64,000 bases of DNA from Herbaspirillum sp. DW155. Its GTDB lineage: Bacteria > Pseudomonadota > Gammaproteobacteria > Burkholderiales > Burkholderiaceae_D. The stretch spans positions 3,968,001 to 4,032,000 of the forward strand of contig NZ_AP029028.1 of the NCBI RefSeq assembly GCF_037076565.1. Direction: 5' to 3'. A program made the translations under genes and the position numbers. Below, in pieces: positions 10,797 to 21,352 of this stretch. Within the stretch, counting starts at the first letter, position 1. Each line of letters starts with the position of its first letter. Under the pieces are notes generated by a model. It saw only the letters and a list, made by a program, of their open reading frames with translations. It was not told where the DNA came from and searched no databases.

Positions 10797-13445
10797 TCAG
10801 GCGGCCAGTGCCGGTGGTACCTGGCGCCCCAGGGCGGCGCGCCAGTCCGCATGGACCTCGGGCACGTCGCTCCAGACCGCCTGATGCAACTGCGACAGCA
10901 GGCCCGGTTCTTCGAGGATGCTGTTCTTCTGCTTGTCGGTCAGGGCGTCCGGTCCATCCTTCAAGGCGGTGCGCACCAGCTTCTCGCGCAGGTGCTGCGT
11001 CAGCTGCGGCACTTGCGGATGCGCATGTGCCGTGGCACACACCAGGGCATTGAAGCAAGGATCGACCACGGCTTCGACGAAGCCCGGCAGCGGCGGCGTC
11101 TCGGCGTGATGGCGCACGGTCTCGCGCAGCTCGAACGGTGGCGAGGTTTCTTCCGGGATCTTGAACAGACCCGCACGACGGAAACCGCGGCCATACGTGA
11201 CCCGCGACGACAGCACCGACACCGGCACCGACACGGCCAGCGAACCGGCAATGGGAATGAGCCAATAGATGAAGGACGGGTTGAGCCAGTACACCAGCGC
11301 GCCCCAGGCCACGCCCAGCACCGAATGCCAGCCATGACGGCGCACCGCCTCGCCCCAGCCGGTTTCATTGTCGGCCCGTGGCGGCGACTTCCAGCCGGCA
11401 TTCCAGCCGAGGAAGGCACCCAGCACGAAGCGCGTATGGAAGAGCATGCGCACCGGGGCCAGCGCCATCGAGAACAGCAGTTCGATCAGCATGCTCACCA
11501 GCAGCGCCAGCGCGCCACCGAAACCGCGCGCGCCCTTCACCGCAAACAGCAGCACCGCCAGGATCTTGGGCAGGAACAGGATGGTCGCGGTGGCCGAGAC
11601 CAGCGCCAGCGCCTTTTCCGGATGCCATTCCGGCCAGATCGGGAACAACTGGCGCGGCGCCGTGAAGTACTGCGGATCGATCAGCGTATGCGCCGCCAGC
11701 AGCACGGTGGAGAGGATCAGGAACAGCCCCCACAGCGGTGCAGAGACATACGCCATCACACCGGTGACGAACACCGCACGATGCACCACGTGCATGCCGC
11801 GCGCCAGGAACAGCCGGAAATTCATCAGGTTGCCCTGGCACCAGCGGCGGTCGCGGCTCAGCTCATCGAGCAGGTTGGGCGGCATTTCTTCGTAGCTGCC
11901 GTCCAGGTCGTAGGCGATCCACACCGACCATCCGGCACGGCGCATCAGCGACGCTTCCACGAAGTCGTGCGACATGATCGGCCCGGACAGGTTGCCCTTG
12001 CCCGGCAGCGGCGCCAGCGCGCAGTGCTTCATGAAGGGCTGCAGGCGGATGATGGCGTTGTGGCCCCAGAAGTGGGATTCGCCCAGTTGCCAGTAGTGCA
12101 GACCCGCCGTAAACAATGGCCCGTACACGCGCGTGGAAAACTGCTGGATACGCGCATACAGCGTATCGCGCCCGGCCGCACGGGGCGCGGTCTGGATGAT
12201 GCCCGCGCCGGGATGGGCTTCCATCAGGCGCGTCAGCTTGGTCAGGCATTCGCCGGTCATGACACTATCGGCGTCCAGCACCACCATGTATCGGTAGTCG
12301 GCGCCCCAGCGGCGGCAGAAGTCGTCCAGGTTGCCACTCTTGCGCTTGACGCGGCGGCGGCGATGGCGATAGAAGATGCGCCCGAAGCCGCCCGTCTCGC
12401 GGCACAGGCGATCCCATGCGGCGGTTTCGGCGGCGCAGATGTCGGCCTCGCCGCTGTCGCTCAGGATGAAGAAATCGAAATGCCGGATCTGCCCGGTGCG
12501 TTCCAGCGACTCGTAGGTCGCGCGCAGGCCGGCGAAGACACGGGCCACATCCTCGTTGCAGATGGGCATGACGATGGCCGTGCGCGCCTCGGGTGCAATC
12601 TCGGTATTGCCGGCCTTCTCGTGCGAGATCAGGTACTTGTCGTCACCACGCATCAAGACCAGGAAGCCCGTCATGGCCGTCCAGAACCCCGCCGAGACCC
12701 AAAGGAACAGCAGCCCGAACAGGAACAGCACCACCATCTCCAGCGGCTTGGTGCCGTGGTACGGCAGCACGTCGCTCATGAAATAGGTGGCCATCGAAGT
12801 CTGCAGCACCATCAGCACCAGGAGCGTAATACGGCGGATGTTGCCGGTGTGCTGCCAGTGGCCCTTGGGATCGGGGGCCTCGGACTGGTCCAGGTGGTCT
12901 TCGATGTAACGCGGCTCGTCATCCACGGGCGGTGCGGCTTCGACCACCTTGGCGCGGCCCTTGCGGGCGCGACGCCAGCGGCTGGGGCGACGTTCCAGGC
13001 GGCGGTTTTCTTCTTCCACCCAGCGCGCAAACGGATTCAGCTCGCCCCAGGGACGCGGCACCATGGACTTGCGATGCAGGGGTGGACCGACCGGAATGCG
13101 CGGCTGGCCGCGCTCCTGACCGATGGGCGGCACGGGCGCACCCTGCACCGCCTGCGCAGCTTGTGCCGCAGGCACCGGTGCCGGCTGGGCGGCGGGATAG
13201 ATCAGGCGCAGGCGCGCATCGACCGACGCTTGCGCTGCGGCCGGCGCGAGGCTGGCATCGCGGCCGGAGGCCTCGGCCAGTACGCGGTGCAGGTCGGCGA
13301 CCGGATCGCCGGAGCCGATCGCTCCCGCCCGCGCGGCCAGGTCCTGGCGTTGCTCAGGCGACAGCGGCAGGCGCGCGAGGTAATCCTCAAGCGCCTGCGA
13401 GGCTGCCGAAGTCTGCCTTAGTTGGGGGGTAATATGTAGCTCCAC
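10797..13445 (-). CDS. opgH: Glucan biosynthesis glucosyltransferase OpgH
   Basis: An 882-aa polytopic inner-membrane GT2 glycosyltransferase that makes the linear beta-1,2-glucan backbone of osmoregulated periplasmic glucans and feeds it through the membrane. Seen: a long N-terminal cytosolic region with a Pro/Ala-rich stretch (about 85-115), membrane helices, [19 protein letters not shown] starting the GT domain, the acidic substrate motif [11 protein letters not shown], the [10 protein letters not shown] (R/QxxRW-type) motif, and further helices. It overlaps the end of opgG by 28 bp, the usual OpgGH operon order with translational coupling. These glucans are often needed for host interaction, which fits the effector island further right. 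Confidence 0.95.
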   Translation of the reverse strand: MELHITPQLRQTSAASQALEDYLARLPLSPEQRQDLAARAGAIGSGDPVADLHRVLAEASGRDASLAPAAAQASVDARLRLIYPAAQPAPVPAAQAAQAVQGAPVPPIGQERGQPRIPVGPPLHRKSMVPRPWGELNPFARWVEEENRRLERRPSRWRRARKGRAKVVEAAPPVDDEPRYIEDHLDQSEAPDPKGHWQHTGNIRRITLLVLMVLQTSMATYFMSDVLPYHGTKPLEMVVLFLFGLLFLWVSAGFWTAMTGFLVLMRGDDKYLISHEKAGNTEIAPEARTAIVMPICNEDVARVFAGLRATYESLERTGQIRHFDFFILSDSGEADICAAETAAWDRLCRETGGFGRIFYRHRRRRVKRKSGNLDDFCRRWGADYRYMVVLDADSVMTGECLTKLTRLMEAHPGAGIIQTAPRAAGRDTLYARIQQFSTRVYGPLFTAGLHYWQLGESHFWGHNAIIRLQPFMKHCALAPLPGKGNLSGPIMSHDFVEASLMRRAGWSVWIAYDLDGSYEEMPPNLLDELSRDRRWCQGNLMNFRLFLARGMHVVHRAVFVTGVMAYVSAPLWGLFLILSTVLLAAHTLIDPQYFTAPRQLFPIWPEWHPEKALALVSATATILFLPKILAVLLFAVKGARGFGGALALLVSMLIELLFSMALAPVRMLFHTRFVLGAFLGWNAGWKSPPRADNETGWGEAVRRHGWHSVLGVAWGALVYWLNPSFIYWLIPIAGSLAVSVPVSVLSSRVTYGRGFRRAGLFKIPEETSPPFELRETVRHHAETPPLPGFVEAVVDPCFNALVCATAHAHPQVPQLTQHLREKLVRTALKDGPDALTDKQKNSILEEPGLLSQLHQAVWSDVPEVHADWRAALGRQVPPALAA

Positions 13446-15043
13446 GTTTCAGACAAGGTTGTGCCGCCATTGGCATTGCGCAGGAAACCGCGCAGCTCGA
13501 CAGGCTTGTTTTCTTCCAGACGGCGCAGCTTGACTTCCACACGCCAGCCACCGGTCACGTCATTCTTGCGGGTGGTCACGCTGGCCAGCTTGCCATTGGC
13601 ATCGGCCTCGACCACACCTTCCACCCGCGCATTGGCGGGTAGCTTCTTGAGATTGCCGCCATCGAAGTCGATCGCCAGCTGCTGTACCTCGTCCGGCTTG
13701 CCGTCCTGCCTGGGACGATAGCCGTGGCCGAACAGGGTCTGCGTGACGAAGGCCAGCGGCGGACGCTTCTCGTTGTCCTTCTGCCAGGACAGGCGATATT
13801 CCACGTTCAACGGCTGGCCCGGCTTGGGCAGCGTATTGGGAATCCAGTAGGCGACGATGTTGTCGTTGGTCTCATCGGGCGTGGGAATCTGCACCAGCTC
13901 CACGCGGCCCGAACCCCACTTGCCCTTGGGCTCGACCCAGGCACTCGGACGGGACTGGTAGTTGTAGTCCAGGTCTTCGTAGTGCGAGAAATTGCGGTCG
14001 CGCTGCATCAGGCCAAAGCCCAGCGGATTGTCGAAGGAGAACGAGGTCACCAGCAGGCGCTTGGGGTTCACCAGCGGACGCCACAGCCATTCGCCGGTCC
14101 CCGACTGCATCGACAGGCCATCCGAATCATGCACTTCCGGACGGAAATCATCGGCCGGACCGGGCTGGTTCTCGCCGAAGAGGAACATGCTCGTCAGCGG
14201 CGCAATGCCCAGCTTGGTGACATTGCTGCGCAGGTAGAGCTGGGCCTTGACGTCCATGACGGTATCGACGCCCGGCTTCAACACGAAGCGATAAGCCCCG
14301 GTGGCACGCGGCGAATCCAGCAGCGCATAGATCACCAGTTCCTTGGCCTCGCCGGAAGGACGCTCCAGCCAGAACTCGGTAAAGCGCGGGAATTCCTCAC
14401 CCGAATAGAGCGCGGTATCGATGGCCAGGCCGCGCGCCGACAGGCCGTAGCTCTGTCCTTTGCCCATCGCGCGGAAGTAGCTGGCACCGTGGAAGGTGAG
14501 CACGTCATCCTTGACCTTGGGCGAATTGAGCGGGAAGCGGATACGGAAACCCGCAAAGCCGATATTGCGCAAGGTGCGCGGATCGATGCTGCGGTTGGCG
14601 CTGTAATCGAACAGGGCCGGGCTGAAATGGATCTCGCGCACGGCATCGCCGACGACTTCATTGACCTTGACCGGCTCGGTATAGCTGGCGCCGAGGTGGA
14701 TGAAGGACAGCTCGAAGGGCAGCTTCTGCGCACGCCAGTAGGACTTTTCATCGCGGAAGTAGATCTGGCTGGCCTGCTCGTAGCTCAGGTCCTTGAGCGA
14801 CTTGGGCAGATCATCGTCCGGTTTCTTGTACGATTTGCCGGCCAGCGCCTTGGCGCGGGCGGCCACGGTGTTGAAATCGAAGGCCAGCGCAGCCTGCGGC
14901 AAGGCCAGCGCCAACAGACCCGCCAGGGCCGCCGGTGCGGCAAGACGGCGCCACCAGGTCAATCGGGCGGCGCTGCGCATGGAATCAGGTCCGTCGCCAG
15001 GCCGTGAGGTGGTGTGAAGCAGCATTATTGTTTTGTCTGACAT
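13418..15043 (-). CDS. opgG: Periplasmic glucan biosynthesis protein OpgG/MdoG
   Basis: About 541 aa. A signal peptide ends in [11 protein letters not shown] before [20 protein letters not shown], the conserved start of mature OpgG. Family blocks seen later include [29 protein letters not shown] and [19 protein letters not shown]. OpgG acts in the periplasm on the nascent beta-glucan made by OpgH, probably in branching or release. The start is uncertain: ATG 15043 (MSDKTIML) gives a long n-region, while the ATG of [13 protein letters not shown] would give a compact signal peptide. It is the first gene of the opgGH operon; the OpgD paralogue is hard to exclude by eye, but adjacency to opgH favours OpgG. 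Confidence 0.9.
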   Translation of the reverse strand: MSDKTIMLLHTTSRPGDGPDSMRSAARLTWWRRLAAPAALAGLLALALPQAALAFDFNTVAARAKALAGKSYKKPDDDLPKSLKDLSYEQASQIYFRDEKSYWRAQKLPFELSFIHLGASYTEPVKVNEVVGDAVREIHFSPALFDYSANRSIDPRTLRNIGFAGFRIRFPLNSPKVKDDVLTFHGASYFRAMGKGQSYGLSARGLAIDTALYSGEEFPRFTEFWLERPSGEAKELVIYALLDSPRATGAYRFVLKPGVDTVMDVKAQLYLRSNVTKLGIAPLTSMFLFGENQPGPADDFRPEVHDSDGLSMQSGTGEWLWRPLVNPKRLLVTSFSFDNPLGFGLMQRDRNFSHYEDLDYNYQSRPSAWVEPKGKWGSGRVELVQIPTPDETNDNIVAYWIPNTLPKPGQPLNVEYRLSWQKDNEKRPPLAFVTQTLFGHGYRPRQDGKPDEVQQLAIDFDGGNLKKLPANARVEGVVEADANGKLASVTTRKNDVTGGWRVEVKLRRLEENKPVELRGFLRNANGGTTLSETWSYILPPN

Positions 15044-15386
15044 GCAATTTTCTGGTTGATTGCCCCGGCAGACACTGAGCTCAGCGCCGCATCGGAAAGC
15101 AGGCGCTAGTTTACCCAAATGTGGCCGGGATTGTTCGCTAGTTCATATGGAGATGGCACGCTTGCAGAAGGAATGGCCCTTGGGGCGATGTTTCATGCAA
15201 GAAACTTCATCCGACCGCAAACCCGGCATTGGCGGGCGCAAGCGGCCAGCCGGTTCACGTATAAGGGCAGATGGCGCTGTATAAAGTTCCGTGCCGCAGC
15301 ATGGCTGCTGTAACATTATGTTTTTCGCACCTTGCAGCCGGCCCCTTGCGGGCCTGCTTCATTACCCTCCGCACACAGATTCCCGC
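15044..15386. other. Divergent intergenic region opgG / folA
   Basis: A 343-bp gap that must hold both promoters. A TATAAA at 15281-15286 is a possible -10 element for folA, but the best upstream TTCACG is 20 bp away, which is long. No hairpin with T-run and no credible ORF is seen. Confidence 0.4.
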
Positions 15387-15881
15387 ATGACCACTGCTTC
15401 CGGCCCGCTCACCATCGTCGTCGCCACCGACCTCAACAACGGCATCGGCATCCGCAACACCCTGCCCTGGCATCTGCCGGAAGACCTGGCGCACTTCAAG
15501 CGCACCACCTCGGGGCATGCCATCCTGATGGGCCGCAAGACCTTTGAATCGATCGGTCGTCCCCTGCCCAACCGGCGCAACATCGTCATCACCCGCAATG
15601 CCGACTGGCAACACGCGGGCGTGGAGACCGCCACCTCGCTGCAGCAGGCGGCCGCGCTGGCGCAGGGTGCGCCGGCCTTCATCATCGGCGGGGCGCAGAT
15701 CTATGCGGAAGCCCTGCCGCTGGTGGACCGTCTCATCATCACCCGCATCGACAAGGCGTTCGATTGCGACGCTTTCTTCCCGGCCCTGGACGAGGCCCTG
15801 TGGCAGGAAACGGCGCGCGAGGCTCACCGGTCCGAAACTTCCGGATTGGACTACGCTTTTGTGACATACGAAAGACGTTGA
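15387..15881 (+). CDS. folA: Dihydrofolate reductase
   Basis: A 164-aa enzyme that reduces dihydrofolate to tetrahydrofolate with NADPH, regenerating the cofactor consumed by ThyA. Family motifs are clear: VVATDLNNGIGIRNTLPWHL (10-30), the catalytic acidic residue at about D33 in PEDLAHFK, the NADPH-binding MGRKTFESIGRPLPNRRNIV (about 48-67), and IIGGAQIYAEALPLVDRL. Length and order match chromosomal DHFRs. Start ATG 15387 follows the conserved N-terminus; the Shine-Dalgarno is weak. It stands alone, followed by a 213-bp gap. Confidence 0.95.
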   Translation: MTTASGPLTIVVATDLNNGIGIRNTLPWHLPEDLAHFKRTTSGHAILMGRKTFESIGRPLPNRRNIVITRNADWQHAGVETATSLQQAAALAQGAPAFIIGGAQIYAEALPLVDRLIITRIDKAFDCDAFFPALDEALWQETAREAHRSETSGLDYAFVTYERR

Positions 15882-16094
15882 AACGGACTTGGCGGCAGGC
15901 TGTTGTTTTTTCCCTTTTTTTGCTTGCAGTGCGCACCTCTTTAGCGCAGTTGCCGCGCACGCGGCGCGCATATCTGCGACAATCCCGCTTTCATTTTTCC
16001 GGCGCGCAAGCACTGCCAGCCCAGGCGCTTTTCTTTTGACCCCCTGCGCGCGTGTGCCGCCCCGGCTGCCCGTGCGCAAAGCCTGGAGAAATCC

Positions 16095-18347
16095 ATGAAA
16101 TTCCGATTCCCCATCGTCATCATCGACGAAGACTTCCGCTCCGAAAACACCTCCGGCCTGGGCATCCGCGCCCTGGCCGACGCCATCGAAGCCGAAGGCA
16201 TGGAAGTGCTGGGCGTGACCAGCTATGGCGATCTGGCCCAGTTCGCCCAGCAGCAGTCGCGCGCCTCGGCCTTCATCCTGTCCATCGACGATGAAGAAAT
16301 GGGCGCCGGCTCGGACGAAGAAACCGACTTCGCCCTCAAGGCCCTGCGTGCGTTTGTGAGCGAAATCCGTCACAAGAACGCCGACATCCCCATCTACCTC
16401 TACGGTGAAACCCGCACCTCGCGCCACATTCCCAACGATGTGCTGCGCGAACTGCACGGTTTCATTCACATGTTCGAAGACACACCGGAGTTCGTGGCCC
16501 GCCACATCATCCGCGAAGCCAAGTCCTATCTGGATGGCCTGGCGCCGCCGTTCTTCCGCGCCCTGGTCGATTACGCGCAGGATGGCTCCTATTCCTGGCA
16601 CTGCCCCGGCCACTCCGGCGGCGTGGCCTTCCTGAAGTCGCCCGTGGGCCAGATGTTCCACCAGTTCTTCGGCGAACGCATGCTGCGCGCCGACGTCTGC
16701 AATGCCGTGGAAGAACTCGGCCAGCTGCTGGACCACACCGGCCCGGTGGCCAACTCCGAACGCAATGCGGCGCGCATCTTCAATGCCGACCACTGCTACT
16801 TCGTCACCAACGGCACCTCGACCTCCAACAAGATGGTCTGGCACTCCACCGTGGCGCCGGGCGACATCGTGGTGGTGGACCGCAACTGCCACAAGTCCAT
16901 CCTGCACTCCATCATCATGACCGGTGCGATCCCCGTGTTCCTGATGCCGACCCGCAATCACCTCGGCATCATCGGCCCGATCCCGCTGGAAGAGTTCACC
17001 CTGGAAAGCATCCAGAAAAAGATCGAAGCCAACCCCTTCGCCCGCGAAGCCAAGAACAAGAAGCCGCGCATCCTGACCATCACGCAATCGACCTACGACG
17101 GCGTGGTCTACAACGTCGAGACCTTGAAGGACATGCTCGACGGCGAGATCGAGACCCTGCACTTCGACGAAGCCTGGCTGCCGCACGCGACCTTCCACGA
17201 CTTCTACAAGGACATGCACGCCATCGGCAAGGACCGTCCGCGTGCCAAGAAGTCGCTGATCTTCTCGACCCAATCGACCCACAAGCTGCTGGCCGGCCTG
17301 TCGCAGGCCTCGCAGATCCTGGTGCGCGAATCGGAAACCGTGAAGCTCGACGAGGACGCCTTCAACGAAGCCTTCCTGATGCACACCTCGACTTCGCCGC
17401 AATACTCCATCATCGCCTCCTGCGACGTCGCGGCGGCCATGATGGAAGCGCCGGGCGGCACGGCACTGGTGGAAGAAAGCATCCTGGAGGCGCTGGACTT
17501 CCGCCGCGCCATGAAGAAGATCGATCAGGAATTCGGCGATGAATGGTGGTTCCAGGTCTGGGGCCCCAACACCTTCGCCGCCGATGGCATCGGCGAACGC
17601 GAAGATTGGGTCATCAAGGCAGAGGACGACTGGCACGGCTTCGGCAATCTGGCACCGGGCTTCAACATGCTGGACCCGATCAAGGCCACCATCGTCACCC
17701 CCGGCCTGGCCCTGAACGGCCAGTTCGGCGAGACCGGCATCCCGGCTTCCATCGTGACCAAGTACCTGGCCGAGCACGGCGTGATCGTGGAGAAGTGCGG
17801 TCTGTATTCCTTCTTCATCATGTTCACCATCGGCATCACCAAGGGCCGCTGGAACACCCTGGTGACGGCGCTGCAGCAGTTCAAGGACGACTACGACAAG
17901 AACCAGCCGATCTGGCGCATCCTGCCCGAGTTCGCCCAGCGCAACCCGCGCTACGAGCGCCTGGGCCTGCGCGACCTGTGCCAGCAGATCCACGAGACCT
18001 ACCGCGCCTACGACGTGGCCCGCCTGACCACCGAGATGTATCTCTCGGACATGCAACCGGCCATGAAGCCCTCGGACGCCTTCGCGAAGATGGCCCACCG
18101 CGAAATCGATCGCGTCCCCCTGGACGAACTGGAAGGCCGCGTGACTTCGATCCTGCTGACCCCCTATCCGCCGGGCATTCCTCTGCTGATCCCGGGCGAG
18201 ATGTTCAACAAGACCATCGTCGATTACCTGAAGTTTGCGCGCGATTTCAACGAGAAATTCCCCGGCTTCGAAACCGACGTGCACGGACTGGTCAAGCGCG
18301 AAGTCAACGGCCGTCGCGATTACTTCGTGGATTGCGTCAAGCAGTAA
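16095..18347 (+). CDS. Orn/Lys/Arg decarboxylase, PLP-dependent (group III)
   Basis: A 750-aa protein with the three-part layout of bacterial basic amino acid decarboxylases: an N-terminal receiver-like wing domain (about 1-130), the PLP-binding core with FSTQSTHKLLAGLSQASQ, where Lys397 should carry PLP, and the C-terminal domain. THSGGVAFL-like CPGHSGGVAFLKSPVG and the HFDEAWLPHATFHDFY stretch are also family features. The reaction releases CO2 from lysine, arginine or ornithine, giving a diamine or agmatine for acid resistance or polyamine supply; which substrate is used cannot be read safely. GGAG lies 8 bases before ATG 16095. A strong terminator follows. Confidence 0.9.
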   Translation: MKFRFPIVIIDEDFRSENTSGLGIRALADAIEAEGMEVLGVTSYGDLAQFAQQQSRASAFILSIDDEEMGAGSDEETDFALKALRAFVSEIRHKNADIPIYLYGETRTSRHIPNDVLRELHGFIHMFEDTPEFVARHIIREAKSYLDGLAPPFFRALVDYAQDGSYSWHCPGHSGGVAFLKSPVGQMFHQFFGERMLRADVCNAVEELGQLLDHTGPVANSERNAARIFNADHCYFVTNGTSTSNKMVWHSTVAPGDIVVVDRNCHKSILHSIIMTGAIPVFLMPTRNHLGIIGPIPLEEFTLESIQKKIEANPFAREAKNKKPRILTITQSTYDGVVYNVETLKDMLDGEIETLHFDEAWLPHATFHDFYKDMHAIGKDRPRAKKSLIFSTQSTHKLLAGLSQASQILVRESETVKLDEDAFNEAFLMHTSTSPQYSIIASCDVAAAMMEAPGGTALVEESILEALDFRRAMKKIDQEFGDEWWFQVWGPNTFAADGIGEREDWVIKAEDDWHGFGNLAPGFNMLDPIKATIVTPGLALNGQFGETGIPASIVTKYLAEHGVIVEKCGLYSFFIMFTIGITKGRWNTLVTALQQFKDDYDKNQPIWRILPEFAQRNPRYERLGLRDLCQQIHETYRAYDVARLTTEMYLSDMQPAMKPSDAFAKMAHREIDRVPLDELEGRVTSILLTPYPPGIPLLIPGEMFNKTIVDYLKFARDFNEKFPGFETDVHGLVKREVNGRRDYFVDCVKQ

Positions 18348-18364
18348 GCCTCAGCGCTGCATGT

Positions 18365-18402
18365 AAAAAAGCCGATGCCTGCGATGGCATCGGCTTTTTT
18401 TA
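18365..18402 (+). terminator. Rho-independent terminator after the decarboxylase
   Basis: AAAAAAGCCGATGCC - TGCGAT - GGCATCGGCTTTTTTT forms a strong GC stem with a T-run. It ends the decarboxylase transcript and can also work for the leftward chromate transporter operon. Confidence 0.93.
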
Positions 18403-18492
18403 TCTTCGGCCCGACCTCCCTCCCCCGTTCGCACTGAGTAGCGGCTGCGCCGCGTATCGAAGGTGGTGGCACTCCGCCCGACAGTTACGCAG

Positions 18493-19023
18493 TCAAAAAG
18501 TCCCGAGATAGAAGTAACCCGCCAGTGCCCCGCCAAATAACAACCACAGCGGATGAAGCTTGGTCTTGAGCGCAATGATGGCGGTGGTCGCCGTGATCGC
18601 CGCGAGGAAGCCATGCGTGATCGAGGCCTGGGTGATGAGCAGCGCCGAAGCCGCGACCAGCCCGCCAGTGACGGGCAGCAGACCGGCCTGCACATGACGC
18701 CGCCAGGGCTTGTCCTTGCACCTCTCCCAGACGTGCAACATGATGACGGTGATGATCGACGACGGCCCGAACTTGGCCAGGCTGGTCACCAGCATCCCCC
18801 AGAAGCCGGCCACGTGCCAGCCCACCAGCGTGACCACCATCAGGTTGGGACCGGGCGCGGCCTGCCCCAGCGCGAAGAGCGCGCTGAAATCTTCAGCGCT
18901 CATCCAGTGATGCACTTCCACGACCTGGCGCTGCATCTCCGGCAGGATGGTGTTGCCACCACCGAAAGCCAGCACCGACAACTGCGTGAAGATGATGACC
19001 AATGCGATCAGGGTCTGGCTCAT
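18493..19023 (-). CDS. Chromate transporter, second half-size subunit (CHR family)
   Basis: A 176-aa membrane protein with one CHR domain. AFGGGNTILPEMQRQVVE at the N-terminus and FALGQAAPGPNLMVVTLVGW are the conserved CHR signatures. Short-chain CHR proteins work as pairs of opposite topology and export chromate or related oxyanions from the cytoplasm. It overlaps the first subunit gene at 19020 by 4 bp (ATGA), so the two are translationally coupled. The substrate is inferred from the family; sulfate-like anions are an alternative. Confidence 0.88.
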   Translation of the reverse strand: MSQTLIALVIIFTQLSVLAFGGGNTILPEMQRQVVEVHHWMSAEDFSALFALGQAAPGPNLMVVTLVGWHVAGFWGMLVTSLAKFGPSSIITVIMLHVWERCKDKPWRRHVQAGLLPVTGGLVAASALLITQASITHGFLAAITATTAIIALKTKLHPLWLLFGGALAGYFYLGTF

Positions 19024-19652
19024 TGCGCGCCCTCCTTCTTGCCCTCATGCTGCGCGCCCCCACCCTGCGGCTTGGCGGCGAAGCGATCACCGTAGCGGGC
19101 GGTGAGGACCACGCTGATGGGCGTCATCACCAGCATCACCCACAACAGCGGAATGCGCAGCAAGGCGATGGCGATGAAGCAGATCACCGCCACACCCGCC
19201 AGCACCAGGTTCTTGCGCAGCGGCAGCGCGATCTTCACGGCCATCTGGATCAGCAGACCCGCAGCGGCTGCCGCCAAACCGGCGAACAGATGCTTGACGT
19301 TGGGATCATGCTGGAAATGCTGGTAGATCATCCCCAGCAGGATCACCACCACGGAGGGCACGGCGATCAAGCCGGTGATGCCCGCCACCGCCCCCTTCCA
19401 GCCTCGGAACTTCATGCCCAGCGCCACCGACAGGTTGATGATGTTGCCGCCGGGCAGGAACTGGCACAGGCCCAGCAGCTCGACGAATTCGGGCTCGCTG
19501 AGCCAGCGGCGGCGCTCCACGATCATGCGATGCGCCAGCGGCAGCGCACCGCCGAAGGCCGTCATGCCCAGGCCCAGGAAGCCGAGGAATATTTCTTTGG
19601 TAGTGGGAACAGGCCGCTCAGGGGCCAGCAGGTCAGGAGTACTCATCATCAT
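19020..19652 (-). CDS. Chromate transporter, first half-size subunit (CHR family)
   Basis: A 210-aa membrane protein, the partner of the downstream CHR protein. GMTAFGGALPLAHRMIVERR and LCQFLPGGNIINLSVALG are the CHR signatures, followed by hydrophobic helices and a polar His/Lys-rich tail. The start at 19652 begins MMMST, so ATG 19649 or 19646 are equally possible; no clear Shine-Dalgarno is seen. The pair is transcribed away from a LysR gene starting 100 bp upstream, the common arrangement for a LysR-controlled divergent operon. Confidence 0.88.
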   Translation of the reverse strand: MMMSTPDLLAPERPVPTTKEIFLGFLGLGMTAFGGALPLAHRMIVERRRWLSEPEFVELLGLCQFLPGGNIINLSVALGMKFRGWKGAVAGITGLIAVPSVVVILLGMIYQHFQHDPNVKHLFAGLAAAAAGLLIQMAVKIALPLRKNLVLAGVAVICFIAIALLRIPLLWVMLVMTPISVVLTARYGDRFAAKPQGGGAQHEGKKEGAQ

Positions 19653-19752
19653 CTCGTGCGAACGCGGCGTGATTGCCGGATGAACGAAAGGCTACGCCTG
19701 GGGAGGGTTTTTGTCTAATATATGTCAGACACCCTATCCATATTATTCAGAT
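19653..19752. promoter_or_regulatory. Divergent promoter region chr operon / lysR
   Basis: A 100-bp spacer, AT-rich next to lysR, with ATATGTCA present twice (near 19722 and 19751) in direct orientation. LysR regulators usually bind such short divergent spacers; these octamers are candidate half-sites, which is inference. The second overlaps the lysR start codon. Confidence 0.4.
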
Positions 19753-20679
19753 ATGTCACCTTCCATCGATCTGCGCCTGCTGCGCTACTTCATCGCCGTG
19801 GCTGAAGAGGGCCACCTGACCAAGGCCGCCGAGCGTATCGGCATCCAGCAGCCGCCACTATCGCAGCAAATCCGCCTGCTGGAGCGCGAGCTGGGCGTGA
19901 CGCTCTTCAACCGCCTGCCGCGCGGCATGGAGCTTACTGACAGCGGCACCGCCCTGCTCAACGATGCCCGCGCCCTGCTGGCGCAACTCGATACGACGGT
20001 GGCCAGCGTGCGCCGCATCGCCGAGGGCAAGATGGGACGCATCGCCGTAGGCTTCACCGAATCGGCATCGCTGCATCCCTTCGTGCATTCGGTGATCCGC
20101 GCCTTCCGTGCCGATGCGCCGGACGTGGCGATGACGGTGGAAGAGAGCAACACCAACGAGCTGATCGAAGCGCTGCGTGCGAAGCGGCTTGATCTGGCCT
20201 TCGTGCGCTCCCCCGTGGGCGATTCGGGCGGACTGACCATCGAAACCATGCTGGTCGAAGACATGGTGGCCGCCTTGCCCATCGACCATCCGTTATCAGA
20301 GCAAGGCAAGCGCAAGAGCCTCGCCCTGCACGCGCTGGCCGAGGAATCTTTCATCATGACGCGCCGCCCCAACGGCCCCGGCCTGTACGACACCATCATC
20401 GCCGCCTGCCACGCGGCCGGGTTCTCGCCGCAGGTGATCCAGGAGGCGCGCAAGAATCTCCCCACGCTCTCGCTGGTGGCGGCGGGGGTCGGGGTAGCGA
20501 TCATCCCGGCATCGATGACGCGGGTCAATGCGGAGGGCGTGGTCTATCTGAAGCTGACCGGCGCACCCGAGCTGAAAGCCCCGCTGCATCTGGCTTACCG
20601 GACCGGCAGCATCAGCGGTGCAGCACGGCTGATGCGCGAAGAGGCATTGAAGCTGAGTGCCGGACGCAAGCGACGCTGA
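19753..20679 (+). CDS. LysR-family transcriptional regulator
   Basis: A 308-aa regulator. The N-terminal winged helix-turn-helix is textbook: LRLLRYFIAVAEEGHLTKAA then AERIGIQQPPLSQQIRLLER and LFNRLPRGMELTDSG (about 5-66). The C-terminal effector-binding domain (about 90-295) follows. Start ATG 19753 (MSPSIDLRL) fits the family better than the upstream ATG at 19711. Being divergent from the chromate transporter operon, it probably controls that operon and itself; its inducer is unknown. Confidence 0.9.
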   Translation: MSPSIDLRLLRYFIAVAEEGHLTKAAERIGIQQPPLSQQIRLLERELGVTLFNRLPRGMELTDSGTALLNDARALLAQLDTTVASVRRIAEGKMGRIAVGFTESASLHPFVHSVIRAFRADAPDVAMTVEESNTNELIEALRAKRLDLAFVRSPVGDSGGLTIETMLVEDMVAALPIDHPLSEQGKRKSLALHALAEESFIMTRRPNGPGLYDTIIAACHAAGFSPQVIQEARKNLPTLSLVAAGVGVAIIPASMTRVNAEGVVYLKLTGAPELKAPLHLAYRTGSISGAARLMREEALKLSAGRKRR

Positions 20680-20725
20680 CTCCGGCAGGCATATTACGGA
20701 TATATGGCAATGCGTTGATCGATAC

Positions 20726-20759
20726 AAAAATGGCTTCCCGCAGGAAGCCATTTTTTTAT
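20726..20759. terminator. Bidirectional terminator lysR / dcd
   Basis: AAAAATGGCTTCC - CGCA - GGAAGCCATTTTTTT: nine-pair stem with A-run and T-run between the convergent lysR and dcd genes. Confidence 0.92.
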
Positions 20760-20782
20760 TGCGGAAATGATTTATATCGTTT

Positions 20783-21352
20783 TCAGGTCTTGGGCAGGGT
20801 CACGCCATGCTGGCCCTGATACTTGCCGCCGCGATCCTTGTAGGAGGTTTCGCAGATTTCATCGCTCTCGAAGAAGAGCACCTGGGCGCAGCCTTCACCG
20901 GCATAGATCTTGGCCGGCAGCGGCGTGGTGTTGGAGAACTCCAGGGTGACGTAGCCTTCCCACTCCGGCTCGAAGGGGGTGACGTTGACGATGATGCCGC
21001 AGCGCGCGTAGGTGGACTTGCCCAGGCAGATGGTCAGCACGCTACGCGGGATGCGGAAGTATTCGACGGTACGGGCCAGGGCGAAGGAGTTGGGCGGGAT
21101 GATGCAGACATCGCCCTTGAAATCCACGAAGGATTTCTCATCGAAGTTCTTGGGATCGACGATGGTGGAATTGATGTTGGTAAAGATCTTGAATTCGTCG
21201 GCGCAGCGGATATCGTAGCCATAGGAAGAGGTGCCGTAGGAAACGATCTTGCTGCCATCGGCCGCCAGGCGCACCTGACCGGGCTCGTAGGGTTCGATCA
21301 TTCCTTCCTGCTCCGCCATGCGGCGGATCCACTTGTCTGACTTGATGGCCAT
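20783..21352 (-). CDS. dcd: dCTP deaminase
   Basis: A 189-aa enzyme that converts dCTP to dUTP, the main source of dUMP for ThyA. The whole protein is of the family: [19 protein letters not shown] at the start, [17 protein letters not shown] (about 38-54), [20 protein letters not shown] with the catalytic Glu following in [19 protein letters not shown], and the C-terminal [11 protein letters not shown]. The length matches E. coli Dcd (193 aa). It is convergent with lysR and is the last core gene before the type I secretion region. Confidence 0.96.
   Translation of the reverse strand: MAIKSDKWIRRMAEQEGMIEPYEPGQVRLAADGSKIVSYGTSSYGYDIRCADEFKIFTNINSTIVDPKNFDEKSFVDFKGDVCIIPPNSFALARTVEYFRIPRSVLTICLGKSTYARCGIIVNVTPFEPEWEGYVTLEFSNTTPLPAKIYAGEGCAQVLFFESDEICETSYKDRGGKYQGQHGVTLPKT

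Noticed and set aside
10749..13421. 890-codon plus-strand frame opposite opgH
   Set aside because: Low-complexity His/Arg/Gln-rich composition; opgH on the other strand is unambiguous.
15255..18284. 1009-codon minus-strand frame opposite the decarboxylase
   Set aside because: Shadow frame that also crosses folA; no domain and biased composition.
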